This document shows positions 52,101 to 64,000 of a DNA stretch of 64,000 nucleotides, one piece after another. Location: positions 62,001 to 126,000 of the forward strand of contig JAQGBZ010000027.1 of the NCBI GenBank assembly GCA_034687125.1, given 5' to 3'. The DNA comes from Neelides folsomi (Eukaryota; Arthropoda; Collembola; Neelipleona; Neelidae). A program made the translations under genes and the position numbers. Each line of letters starts with the position of its first letter. Position 1 is the stretch's first letter. The notes beneath the pieces are model-generated. The model saw nothing but the letters and a program-made list of their open reading frames with translations, was not told where the DNA came from and did not search any database.

Positions 52101-55100
52101 TGGTTTGACTCCCTACCTTCGGGACTCGGTTGAAGAACAGAGTCTCTTTCATGGCATGTCTTGTGTTGTTCAGAGCACTTGCATTGTACTGTAAAAAGTT
52201 AAATATTGTAATTAATCCTCATTATACACTCGGCACAACATATTCAAAAACTCAAATGGTCAATTGCTCTTCAAGATCTGTTGAGTTCTGTTGACTCAAA
52301 AGTTAAAACTCAAAAGACCACACAAAAGATATTCCAATGTCCATATAAATTTTTTCATTTGAGAAATCCCGTTATAGAAAGATTCCTTTATTAATCGCTT
52401 TTATTACCCTCCTTGCGATCCATCTCCAATATTAATTAAACCTTTACGTCTTTACGTGTGTGGTTTCAATTTAAATAAAAAGTGCTATGTTTTAAGTCAT
52501 GAATGAAAATTAATCGGTCGAGATGGGAGAGCCTTGTTAAAAAAAGCAATTAGGAGCTCATACAATAAAAGTCTTGAGGGAATCTTTATTAAACTGTTAA
52601 CTGCTTGGGAATCATCTTTTTTCATCGTTCATCTTCATCTCCTTTAAAGCCTTTAATACTTATATGAGCTTAATAAATCATATTTACACCAGGGAGGGAG
52701 GATTTTGTATATTAGTTTATAACTTTATATGCATCCTCTCCTTAATTTACCTTCATCATTATTAAAAATATCGAGTTATTGAGGTGATGGAGAGCATGCA
52801 GAAACGTTGTAAAGTGAGCTGTACATCTTACAGATGGGTGAACCGTTTTATGTACAAGCGTGTATTAAATTGAAGTATGTTAGGAATAAAAAATGAACTG
52901 TTATCTTGGAAGAAGAGGTTGAAAAGATAGTCGAGTTATTATACAATTTACTTATAGAGACTCAAGAGTGTTAAAGGGCTGAGGTTGAAGATTCGCCCAT
53001 AAGAATAATTAGCAATTTAGTTCTAGATTACACGCCCAGTTGCACCTCCTTTGCCAAATGAAGATGACTGCTAAATCTCCTCATTCAGATCCTCATCTTG
53101 TTCATTGTTGGACAAAATGGTTTAGCCGCGTTTCATAATCTCATACAAATTTATTCTCATACGTAATCTCATATAGAATCCTTACATTAACCATACAATA
53201 AACTTTGCTTGCACGCACTTAAAATTAGGCAATAAAGTCAAAACTTACAATTTTATTAGGAAGAGTGAAGGATGTGAGACCTCTGACTTGGATTTCATTG
53301 TTGAACTTTTGCTGTTGATGATTTCCCTGTGACGTAGGTGAATGATCAGCTCCAGGGATTTGGTCTGTCAAGAAAATAAAATGAATGAAATTATTCGACC
53401 AATTCTCATTATCTCTTGATTAGAGTGATGATCAGTGATGAAGACCCAACGAGATAATTTACAAATTTCTCTTATGAATTTCAAATGTGCGAATGTTTAT
53501 CCCTCCAAATTACAGTAATTTTATTGAGATTCTAAGGATCCCCTATCTGACAGTGTGATTCTTAACATTTATAATTTTCTGTATAATGTTACTTATTTAC
53601 GATTACTTATCATTAGGTTGATTAAAGGATTTAATGCTTTTGATAAAAATTTACATATATTTGGAAATTGCAGAAGAACTAGTGACAATCATAAAGAAAT
53701 TCCTTGTGTACATAAAAGTGAATAATCAGGCTGTCAAAACATAGAAATCATTGCAATAAAATATAGTTAATGGAGTAGTTTGCTCAAGCTTCATTCTTAA
53801 TAAATAATAAAGTAATTTTTCATTTCACTCCACAATTACAATGTATGGGTGCATCATAATAATGAATCTTAAGTGTCCAATTGGCCTGACATGTAATTTA
53901 GAATGAAATTAAATATTTCCTTTGCGTTATATATTATTTACATAGTAGTAAATATCAGTACTACCGTACATCGCAATTTAGCTAGGTGAGCTAAGAGTAT
54001 AATGAGATTTGCGACAGATGAAACATTTGAATTGCATTTGGAAGAGGGAGAAATGAAAAAAATAATGCTAAAAGGATGATCCTGACAATTCGTCACAAGG
54101 GGCAATTTTGTTAGTGGTAAACGCAACCGTAAAATCGCAACGACGTCAAAACTGAGGAAGGAAGAAGGAAATCTTTAAAACGAACACAAAGAGATGAAGA
54201 GAAATGGAACGCATTTGAAACTGGCTGTGGAAGATTTTCATTCTCCATCCCCCTCTTGTTGGCTGACTTGAGAAAAACAGAGAGTCAGTTTAAATAAAAA
54301 GTGATTTCAATGTTAATGTCCTTTTCTCTGCCTCTTGCGGTTCTCTTCATCTCTTCCCAATTCTCAATCTTAAAACTCTTGTCCCTCCACTTTCTTCCGC
54401 AATTTACTTCAATTGATCCGAGTCAAGTCATATGGGAAACTTTGGCTAATTTTCAGCTCCTTGCTGTTAGTGAATGGAACAATTTACAACAAGACACTTA
54501 AATTTAATATCTCAGCTTTCCAATCTGCCTCACATTCGGATTATTAAATTGTTTTAAATGCTGAATGAGTCTTGGGATTTATAAGGGTTCAAATGCAAAG
54601 GGAATACTAAACTATATAATAAATATTTACATGATTAATGACTTAACTGAACTTTTAACTTTTAATGCTTTAAAAGTGCGTTTTTAAAAGTTATGTCTAC
54701 TTTTTACATCAATTTGCTAAAAACGTGAGTTCACGTATCGCATTCGCACGTTTAAGTGGTTTCAATAAAGTATTTTAAATGGTTAGCTATCAGAATAATT
54801 CTTATTATGGTAGTAGTGCCGATTGCCGATTATCCAAAAGAATCTAACAATTAATAAAACTTTACCATTTTTAATATAATTAATATTTTTAGATTAAAAC
54901 GTCGTCTTACTCTCATGAGCGGATCCTGCCGAAGCTGTGAGCTGAATTTCCTCAATCCTCGCTGTGAGCATTTGAGTATGGAAAAAGAGGAACACGGTCG
55001 TTGAGACCGACACGAGGGCGATGAGTTCGGAAAATCTAAATAAAAATTCAATTAGTGATTCGCACAACCTTTACTTTGTAAATGTTAATAATGGATTTCA

Positions 55101-55237
55101 GATGAACTAGCCCTCATTTCCGTTCATAAGAAGCGTTCATAATTTTCTCTCTTTTTCTCAAATAGGCTCAAATGGAGGAAGCAATTATTTACATACCTTT
55201 TAGGCACAGTAACCATGTTCCGAAACTTCCGGTTCAT
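46168..55237 (-). CDS. pipe: Pipe-type Golgi sulfotransferase (heparan-sulfate 2-O-sulfotransferase family)
   Basis: Nine exons join in phase: 55237-55197, 55035-54911, 53364-53249, 52188-52000, 51287-51208, 50097-49941, 49205-49081, 46628-46474 and 46340-46168, giving about 386 residues. This is a type II Golgi enzyme moving sulfate from PAPS to a glycan. A basic cytosolic tail precedes the signal anchor (about 18-36, ELIALVSVSTTVFLFF). The 5'-phosphosulfate loop is NRVPKVGS (114-121). YVKHTCFSNF (173-182) holds the histidine equivalent to the family's catalytic base. The 3'-phosphate loop is VRDPIERVISWFYY (196-209). Exon 7 encodes FFCGHD, and the C terminus TREIEFYEFCKQRLHMQY is Pipe-like rather than HS2ST1-like, judged from memory. 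In flies Pipe sulfates eggshell components to set the dorsoventral axis; the role here is unknown. The intron between exons 7 and 8 is 2.45 kb. Confidence 0.9.
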
Positions 55238-58200
55238 CTTCGCCTCCACGCTAACATTAACTTCTCCTATCCTCTCCGTGTAGAATGTTCACGTTGTGGA
55301 ATAATTGAGTCTCTTTACTCTTGAACCATCCTGAGTGTAATGTTCGTTTCAAAAGCAAGTTTAATATACGACAAGGGTTGTAAGATGATTTATTAGCTAA
55401 ACACTTATTGTTCGTCTAACCCCGTTTTATTAACAGGTTATCAGAAGCTCAATTGTTTCCCACAAGGAATCTTGGTCCAAACTGTGTTGGTTGTAAAATG
55501 TATGGAATTTGATTCAGTTTTCTTTTTTCACAACTCTGAAATGAAATTGAGACTTGTGAGTGAGAAAATGTCTCAATGGGCTTAAATGGAAGCAAAACTT
55601 GTTGGGCGATCTCTTTTTTCAATGAATGCCGTTCTTCGTCAAATATCACTTTTTTCTCCGGGCATATAAAGGAAAGTGAAGGCTGATGGCGTCTTGTCGT
55701 TGAACTTGAGGAAGTAAACCTATTAGGTATAATATCCCCTTTCAATTATTATCACGGCTGACAATAAAAGCTGGTTGGATGTTGTGAAGATACGTGGGAA
55801 CGGTGACAGGATGAAAAAAAACTTGATATATTTTTAATAACTGAGGATGACACTCGCAAGTTCTTCCAACAATCAAAAGCCTTTATTGGCTCCTGAGTTT
55901 CTCTATGAAATAACCCTATTAAATATACGCTGCACAACAATGAGAAAATTCTCTCTTTGATTTAATAATTATATATTCCTTCCACTTATCGTGACTAACT
56001 ATAGGGATAGTTTGTACGCTAAACACAAGTTGATGGAATGTTCATAACGCTTTGTAACAATACACGATAATTAATTGTTTGACCTGAAATCTCTTCAATT
56101 TATACTAATTTTGGAAATAATTGTTGGAAAATATGTAAATGTGTAATTTATTGTAGAACTTGGAAAATATGTAAATGTATTTGGAGAACGATTCAACTCA
56201 AAGTTCCTCGTGAAACTGAAAGGGCAAATGAGAGAGTTGAGCGATTTAAGGGAGACTTATTGAACGGTGTAACCAAAATGAGGACCTTTAAAATTTTATC
56301 CAACCACTTGGACATTCGAGTGGTTGTAGAGAAAATGTTAAGAACCGCACAGTACGATGAATCGACTATATCTCTCTTTAGGTATATAAGAGCTGTGGAG
56401 TGTCCAACGACTCTTACCACACTGATCTCCTCAAAGGATTCCTCGACTATTTTTGCCAAGTAGAGAGCTCCGAGGTACAGTTACATTTACACGTTCTCCC
56501 TTCCTCATCTCCCCATCGTCACAGGTACATACCTCAACCTAATGTAAGCATATGGTACCTGGCTCCTATCTTCCTCCAAGCAGATCCTCATAGCAGACTC
56601 GCTTGAGCATTCCATTTCCATACTTTGAGTCTGAGGTTGAGATCAACTCCTAAGATCATCATTTATCTCTCCTCGTAATAATCCTTCGCTAAAGCCCTAA
56701 TCTTTAAACAGGCTTTGTACTTTCCTAGGCTAAATGTCTCAATGGCTTCTGGTGCAAGTAATAACGAGTATTTACAACAATTTCGTAGGTCATAAAAGAA
56801 GACTGATTAGGAGACTTGATTTTAAACCATAGAAAACAAAAGGGTTCAAATTGATAAAAGTGAATTAACCTGAGCGAGCGTAAATGCTATTTTTTACAGT
56901 ACAATATAAAGTCATTACCCCGAGCGTTAAAAATATATGTTATAGCTATAATATGCGTATACTTTTGAGCTCAAATAAATTTAATGCTCCAACATTAAAA
57001 CGGTTTATCAGAAGTCCTTGTGCATACAATGTAATAAAGGTAATTGAAATCATCAATCGATCTTTTATTCATTTGTACTTTTTATACACTAATGGATTTA
57101 TCCCATATGTACAAATTATATAATAATTATAAAATTCTTTAATGTAACAAGCCCAGTTTTCTATTCATTAATTAAACACGTTCTCAATAAACCGCTTATT
57201 TAATATTGAATGAGTGAAAAAAACCGGAGCGTGATCAATTCTTCATTTCTTGCAAAATCTATTCAAAAAAGATAAGGCAAAGAGCAAAAAAGGCCTAGTT
57301 TGAACCTTAAAAAAAGAAGAAAGGCAGACGAACTACTATAGTATGTATTCGAATCCGTATTCGAAGGAGCAAATAAGATTGGGAAGATCTTCACAACCTA
57401 TCCTACTTCCATTTGTCTTTATTTACAAAGGTGAGATAAGGGATCTGTGTGTTTTGTTGATCGAGCATAAAAGAGAATCTGCGAGGTTTACTTTTGAGGG
57501 TGATGGTGAGGGCTGAACCTACATCTCATTTTCTCGCACCTCGTCTCCCTATAAACCCTTCATCTTCCCAATTACACTCTCCGGAGAAAGAGAGAATGGG
57601 AACATGAAATGATTTAAACAACCACTCCTCAATTTCCACCTTCCTATTGAGGATGGAGGGTCTTTCAAGAGTATCCCAATTACTCATCATCTCCCTTCCT
57701 ACATATCAAATTACAACTAACCCAACATTCTTCAATGTCACCTCCTATTTAAATTCAACCACTGGGTTTTCTAATCTATCGCACAATCAGCCGATCTTGC
57801 ATGATTGATCGATTAAAATAAGAAAGCATTAGCAATTAGAGTAAATCTAATGAATAATTAATCTTAGGATTTTCATGCTTGTTATCAAAATAACAATTGA
57901 TTAGAATAATGTTTATGAATGTAAATACCAAATGGTAATGAGTTAATATTTCTTATTGGTATTTAAAAAGCTCGTAAAAAATCAATTGAAACTCTCGAAT
58001 TTACATTTTATGATTATGAGTCTTTATGAGCGATCCCGTATTAGATGTGTTTGTTTAAAGGTAAGAATAAATTGAAAAGATATTTATTTAATGGCTGGTT
58101 TGAAGTTTGGAGTTTGTCTTTTATTGCTCATCCAATGTAAGTATTCATTTGCCTTATAAAGAGAAAATGATTTTCACTGCTGCTCAAAATAGAACGAATG

Positions 58201-61200
58201 TTTCTTGTGAACCATGAAATTGTCCCATGGCTCATTGAATTTTTTCTTCTTCGTCTCATATAAATTTCCATCGTTAGCAAAATGGTCAACTCTCGGTCTT
58301 ATTACGGCGGCTTATTTAATTCGAACGTGATGGATTTGAACGGAGGAGGAACGGAGGACAATTTAGAAGACAATGCGATCTTGCAATTGAAAGAAATCCT
58401 CGTTACAAAAGGATTTGCATTCCCCTTACAAAAATGCATCCTTACTTCGAAGGAATTGGGCTTTAAAATTGTGACACTTTTCATTCACTTAAACTATTGG
58501 ATTTTTCCTACTACCTGGCTTTTACCTCCGACTCCTTCAATTAGCTATTCAAATATTTGATTACAATTATTAGGCCGTTGGTGTCGACGGTTTGAATGTT
58601 AAAATTACGAGAAAGTGCATTGGACAATTGCACGAATCGTTCAATCCATATTGTTATTGGTAGGAGACTGCAAATATTTTCCCTGTGTAAATCTGAAACT
58701 GCAAACGTCAAAAAGGCATACAAAGTAACCATTTTGCAATTTTCACTAAACCTTATAATATTCACAGTTTATAATTTAGCCTACAAATCTCTAATTCTTA
58801 TTAATGTTAATTTCAAATGTTGATTTTATGATACTTGGCAGTTAAAAGAGAGCATTATTATAAAAGGTATTTAAATAATTAGGTTTAAGTGTAAGAACAT
58901 CAAGCATATCAGTTTCATCATAGTTAAGTAGTTTTATTACATTATTTTGGCATTCATTCATTTGGTATGTCTGGAGCTATCTTCTTGCCACATCATTTTA
59001 TTGACTCGGGCGTAATGTAAAATGCAATAAAGTTTTACACCTCATTCATGTTTTAGTTTCTTCGTCTGTCGAAGATCCTTTTAACTGATAAGGTTATGAA
59101 GACGTCGAAGAATTCGTCCATTAAAAGACTCCTTTGAATTTCCCAATGCCCTCCTTGGAAGTGCAAAGAAAATCGAATCGATTTTGACCAATTCGACAAG
59201 TAAAAGGAGGACCAATTCAATGGCGGAAAAAAGAGGAAACAGGTTGAAAAATAACGACATTGTTGCTCTCTTCAAATAATTCACTGTGATTTGTGCAATT
59301 CGCCATAAGTTTGTCAGACGGAAATTCAATACATTGAGTTGAGAAAAGGAGATTGATGGCTGCAAATGGCAGATGTTTTCACACATTCATTCGTAAATTG
59401 AATAGGAAGGCAAATGGAGATAGAAGGAAGATGTACAATGTGGACCATTAATCTTCTTACCTCCTTAAGCTTTTTGGGAAGAATTTTGATGTAACAATCT
59501 GGAATCTGAGTTACCAAATTGTTAATAGTATTTTCGTTGCAAAAATTAAAAAAATTGGCACCAACAAAAAGAAACATTAAAGTTGCATTAAAATCCAAAT
59601 CTAACCCCAGCTTACTTATCTTACATTACAAATGATTTGTGAAGACGTCTGAGAGATAAATGCACAGAATACTCACAGTATTGTAATACAGCATACAATT
59701 TAGTTACATGCAATTTTAACTTTGCGTTTTGTTTGAATCCAAAAAAATATAAAAGGAAGAATGAGATGGAGAATAGTCAATCATAGAAATATTGCACAAC
59801 CATCTAAACTATTATTAAAATGTTTATTTATGCAAAAAATTCAAAATATAGTTTAAATCTAATATTATTCAGAGTTATTCAGTTATTATTGTAGTCTAAA
59901 TAGGTATAATATAGTGTGTATTTCTAATATATGAATGATGATGGTTAATAAAAATCTTTGATTTTCAATGTTAAAGATAAATAATAATTTATTCGTGCTC
60001 TTTCCATATTTGCTCAATAATTTAGTTGAGCTTTTTTAATAATTTCAAAGCTTATATTAAATGTTCGTGACCGAAAGATGAACCAAATACATATTCACGT
60101 TTAGTTACTTCACAATAAAACCACTTCAATGCCATTTTTATCTTTTTAGAATCAAAATTAGAGTAATGTTAAAGCCGTTTAATGTAAAATAATAATTTAA
60201 TTCTATTAACTTTAAGCGTATTTTGGTGTAGAACAGTAGAGTAATGTACTTATGTATATTCTCATTTTTGTTGAAATGTTCTTTTAATATTATAAATTAT
60301 AATTAACAAATTCTTTGTATAGTTTTTACTTTTTCCTAATTCCAATGAGGGTTATAAAGTTAAAATGCACTTATGCAATTGACCATCATTTTTACTATCG
60401 ATGTTCATTATCCACAATGAAGCTGTAAAAGATGGTACTTTCGATTAGCCCATTGAGCTCAGGTTACGACAACGAGTGGATTCATTACGGTTAAAATAAT
60501 CTGTCTGTTTAAATATAAACTTCATCCTTATTGTTATTGTGCTGTTGTAATGCGGAAGGGAGAATCACTATGAGTTTCAATTAGACAGTCCGACATTTCA
60601 AGAGATCTCATTTACACGAAGTCCTCTTGAATAAAATTAAGAGCAAGAGGAAACTGGTGAAGAGTTCGTTGAATGTAATAGATTTATTATGCGCTCATTT
60701 GATTGTTGGGTGTTTGAAATAGGTTTCATAAATAAATAGATAAATAAACATAGAGATATTATATTCCATTTGGCAGATAGTCAGGAAGGAATTCACACTG
60801 ACTACAAATCGAACTTACAGTAGAAGTTCATAGCACTTTAAAGTTCATTTCCCCTTTTGTCCGCCACCCTTTTTTAATTATCTAAAAAGCTTTTGATGTT
60901 GTGACTCTTTAAACTTCAGATATCTAACAATACGATCTCGGTTAACCCAAAAGCTACGTTTCATTTATTTTTACGCTACACAGATTCTCATTTAATTCTC
61001 ACAAGTTCAAAATATTTCTTGAGTTTTCATGTTAAAATCAGTAAACACAGTTGAATTCAGTAACGAGATATAATTGGATTTTTTCTATTGTGACTTCAAT
61101 AATGAGGGGATACAAAAGTATGTATTAGAGTAGATATGATTAGAAAAAACCAACCACGCATAAAAATGATCAAATAAGGTTATTGTGTTAATTTGAAAAA

Positions 61201-62314
61201 ATGTAACCATTCTATTATTTTTTAATTATAATATTTAATACAAAAAGCATAGAATTTACAAAATAGGATCAACGCATTATTTTTTTAACATGAATTAAAT
61301 TCATGGTTTAACAAAGGGACGAGTTCTGACAATTTGATATAAAGATAATGTAAAATATCTGTATGAGAATATTTTGACAGACAGAGGTAGATATCTGCTA
61401 CAAGTTGATACATAAAGTCCCTTGTGAATATAGCGATTGTAATTTCTATTGTAGAGTATAGGGGAATGTGATGGGCGGATGCGGATACAAAGTTCGGAAA
61501 CGGGATCTTGCGGCTTCCTATCATCTCATGCACTTCATTTGGACTTTTTCCTAATTTTTTGATTCGAATCATCAGAGAATGACGATTGTTAATGAGGATG
61601 AGTTGGATCTCACATGTTCACTCCAGACTGTTCTCAATATAGACAAACTTTTAAGATGTTCGAGATTTAAAAAAAGGTCTACATGTGAGATGTGAGCGTT
61701 GCATAATACATAACACAATTGCATATCGGGTAGCATTCACAGTTTCAAAAACGCTGTTCAATGATGGATCCATTGAAAAAGAAGATAATGCTTTATATGC
61801 TTCAAATATTCAGAAGTGGTATTGTCAAAAAACAATGATGAATCTATGTACAGGTATGTAATTCTTTTATATAAGAAGTTCATTCAAGTCGTACCATAAT
61901 CATTCATAATGAACAGATAAAACTACAAGGAGCATTGTCAATTGATTCTTCCATGGAAATTTTTATATTGTATTACGACTAAATTTTATTTAAATGGATG
62001 GGTTTTAATTTATCTTGGATTTATCTTAATAATTCTTGGATAGTCTTAATTTTAGTCTAGTTGTAAGAAATCTTTTATGAATAAATACACTAAATTGAAC
62101 GTCATTGTCTTAAGTGAGCATTAGTTCAAAGACAGTTATTATAATTTTGTAATTTTGCTTTTAATGGCATATTTATTCTTAATTTTTTATTCATTCATTT
62201 GTCTTTATTTTATAAATAAGGTTAAGGTGGTCGTGGCCCGAATTGGTTCTCAAATCATGTCGTGCGTGTAAGATTCTTTGTTCTAACGACCAACTCTTGA
62301 TCAAAAGGAAGGAA
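55238..62314. other. Long spacer, mostly without recognisable genes
   Basis: Apart from the doubtful exon candidates near 58.1-58.7 kb, this AT-rich stretch contains only short frames with no recognised product, for example 56260-56463 and 59386-59081. It includes a GC-richer patch at 57.2-57.8 kb. At 56.12-56.18 kb the word TGGAAAATATGTAAATG occurs twice about 36 bases apart. The promoter and any 5' leader exon of the Pipe-type gene and of TTLL9 should be here. Confidence 0.5.
58091..58662 (+). other. Doubtful exon candidates for a small secreted protein
   Basis: A start at 58091 encodes MAGLKFGVCLLLLIQ, a good signal-peptide shape, cut by a consensus GTAAGT donor at 58137. A pyrimidine-rich acceptor ends at 58277. 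Downstream, the frame from 58282 holds GLFNSNVMDLNGGGTED, and after an acceptor ending at 58573 a frame ends KCIGQLHESFNPYCYW-stop at 58662. With the GTAAGT donor, the signal-peptide frame does not run into the 58282 frame: it hits a stop after about 16 codons. A weaker GTATTC donor at 58141 would join them. A different frame starting at 58045 also reads across. I recognise no family. This may be a small unknown gene or chance. Confidence 0.18.
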
Positions 62315-64000
62315 ATGGATCAATTACGTGGAGCTCAGCATTCTCTCTCGCTCGCCCTCGCCTCTAATGCAAATGCCCATTTTACAAACGTCGTGAGCAA
62401 TAGAATCTTCAAGTTCAAATGCACTTTTTCGGCCACCATTGTTGACACGATGAAACGACGTGGTTGGGTTCAGGTAAACCAATTACAAAATCACCTCATC
62501 CCTAACTCCATTAGCAATCTTTAACTAGATTTAATCTACATTTTTATTTAAATGAGCCCATGTCTAAATATGCAATATGTGACGGTTTAAACAATAATTC
62601 CATAATTCAGTCTTAACTTCAAAATGAATTTAAAGGTCATTTAATTTATATTTTTCAAAGGTCGCGGATGATTCAGACGATTGGGACATTTACTGGTGTG
62701 ACATGAACCAATTGAGGGATTACTATGTGAATCATGGATTCCGCACTAGAGAGGATCATCAGCGAATTGGACACTTTCGCAACTGTTATGAAATTTCAAG
62801 GAAGAACCTTATGGCGAAGAATTTGAAGAGACTCAGGTGGTTCATAATATATTTTTCATGATAGCATCATATCGGTATTTATAAAATCTCTTCACAATAT
62901 CTCACCTCGAATTTTATACGCATCCTTTTATAAAAGAAATAACATGACGCCACATGGGAGAATTTAAATTATCTTCGCTTCAACGTCTAGGCAGAATGAT
63001 AAGGATTCATTCGGCTATTCACCATTTTATTTACTTTTCTCATCCATATAAAATTATGTTTAATACGGATATAAACTCATGTGGATTCATACCTATAAAA
63101 TTAAAATAATTCATCAAGTCTAAAGTCTTAACATTAAACGATGTGTTTTTCTCTCACCCCAACAATGCCCATAAATGTCAAGAACACCTTGATCCAAATT
63201 CTACCAACAGTGCAGTTGAGATGTGCGAAGATTAAAATTTTCTACATGGTCTCATCATAAATGAGTTTAATGAGTAATTTGAAAATAAAAGATCCATATA
63301 AAATGACTTCAAATTGCGCCTATGTAATTCATGTATTACGACAATGCGAGATTTCAATTGGGAAACGAGAGAACTGAGAAATGTTTATATTCACTATACT
63401 TATAGTATTATGGTGTAAATGTATAGAGATGGAGCAGAAGAAAATTAAGAGTTATTATAATTTAATACCGTGTAATGATAATCATTAAGTAATAATATAT
63501 AGCGGAAGATTAGTCTTCCATAAAATTATATTGGGAAACTCATTGTATTATTGTAGTATCTAATGATTCTATTTTGTCTCCTTTTAGATATCGTCTTGAG
63601 AAAGCCTTTGGGAGGGATGAGAAAGACAAAATGGATTTCCTTCCAACTACATTCGTCCTCCCGGTTAGTTTACTTATTTATGTTAATTAATTTGTTAAAT
63701 AAGCAACTTTTGTCTAGTTTGTTTATTTAATAGAACCATGATGGGAAGAGTTGAGAAATAATATAATGTATTAAATAACCATAAAGTACAATGAAATTAA
63801 GTGAATTACAAGCCTTTAAAGTCTCAACTGTCAGACTCAATTGCCTTGTTATTTTGTGAAACGGGACATGCTTGGTCTCAATGTATTTATTAAAATAAGC
63901 TAATGGGCGAAATGTTATTTACTTAAATGAAACTTGTAGTTCGAGCACAAGTTGTTCCTCCAAGATTTCAAGAACCAACATACAAAAGGAGCCTTTTGGA
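62315..64000 (+). CDS. TTLL9: Tubulin tyrosine ligase-like protein 9 (partial, N-terminal part)
   Basis: Four exons are seen, 62315-62473, 62661-62836, 63588-63663 and 63940 to the window end, all in phase, covering about the first 157 residues. TTLL enzymes ligate amino acids to tubulin, and TTLL9 is tied to polyglutamylation of ciliary and flagellar axonemes. Diagnostic TTLL9-like text includes FKCTFSATIVDTMKRRGWVQ, DWDIYWCDMNQLRD, RIGHFRNCYEISRKNLMAKN and DFLPTTFVLPFEHKLFLQDF. These precede the ATP-grasp catalytic core, which lies beyond the window. The Met at 62315 is the first ATG in frame. The frame is open upstream as far as an acceptor-like site near 62220, so an earlier exon is possible. 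Confidence 0.9.

Overview
The window is eukaryotic nuclear DNA. It has spliced genes with GT-AG introns, mostly 50 bp to 2.5 kb long, AT-rich introns and spacers, and animal-type proteins. The mix of genes fits a crustacean with compact genes: CUB-trypsin proteases of the kind known from crustaceans, a Pipe-type sulfotransferase known from arthropods, Cdt1, TMX3, a glycogen-targeting PP1 subunit, a peroxisomal D-amino-acid oxidase, PDCD5 and TTLL9. A parasitic copepod such as a salmon louse is my best guess. That guess comes from composition and protein style, not from a search.

Layout. Positions 1-20.7 kb hold no gene I can recognise. This part is by eye richer in GC and purine runs than the rest, and it contains a foldback array of degenerate repeats at about 8.72-9.58 kb. 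Two tandem paralogous genes for secreted CUB-trypsin proteases lie on the minus strand at 20.76-26.11 kb. Replication licensing factor Cdt1 (minus, 26.88-29.61 kb) is head to head with the ER thioredoxin-like protein TMX3 (plus, 31.49-36.56 kb). Two E2F-type sites lie in the shared spacer on the Cdt1 side. Next come a PPP1R3-type glycogen-targeting subunit (minus, 37.70-39.05 kb) and a D-aspartate/D-amino-acid oxidase ending in SKL (minus, 40.19-42.83 kb). The oxidase is head to head with PDCD5 (plus, 43.94-44.83 kb). A nine-exon Pipe-type heparan-sulfate 2-O-sulfotransferase relative covers 46.17-55.24 kb on the minus strand. After a mostly empty 7 kb spacer, the first four recognisable exons of TTLL9 (plus, from 62.3 kb) run off the end.

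Most genes look like unrelated housekeeping neighbours rather than one pathway. Two functional echoes are worth noting. The Cdt1 protein and its upstream region carry both S-phase control signals expected of it, the E2F sites and a Cdt2-type PIP degron. In flies, Pipe acts upstream of an extracellular serine protease cascade, and here a Pipe relative sits within about 20 kb of two secreted trypsin-like proteases; nothing in the sequence shows that they work together. All exon borders were set by reading splice signals, phase continuity and protein similarity from memory, with no transcript evidence.
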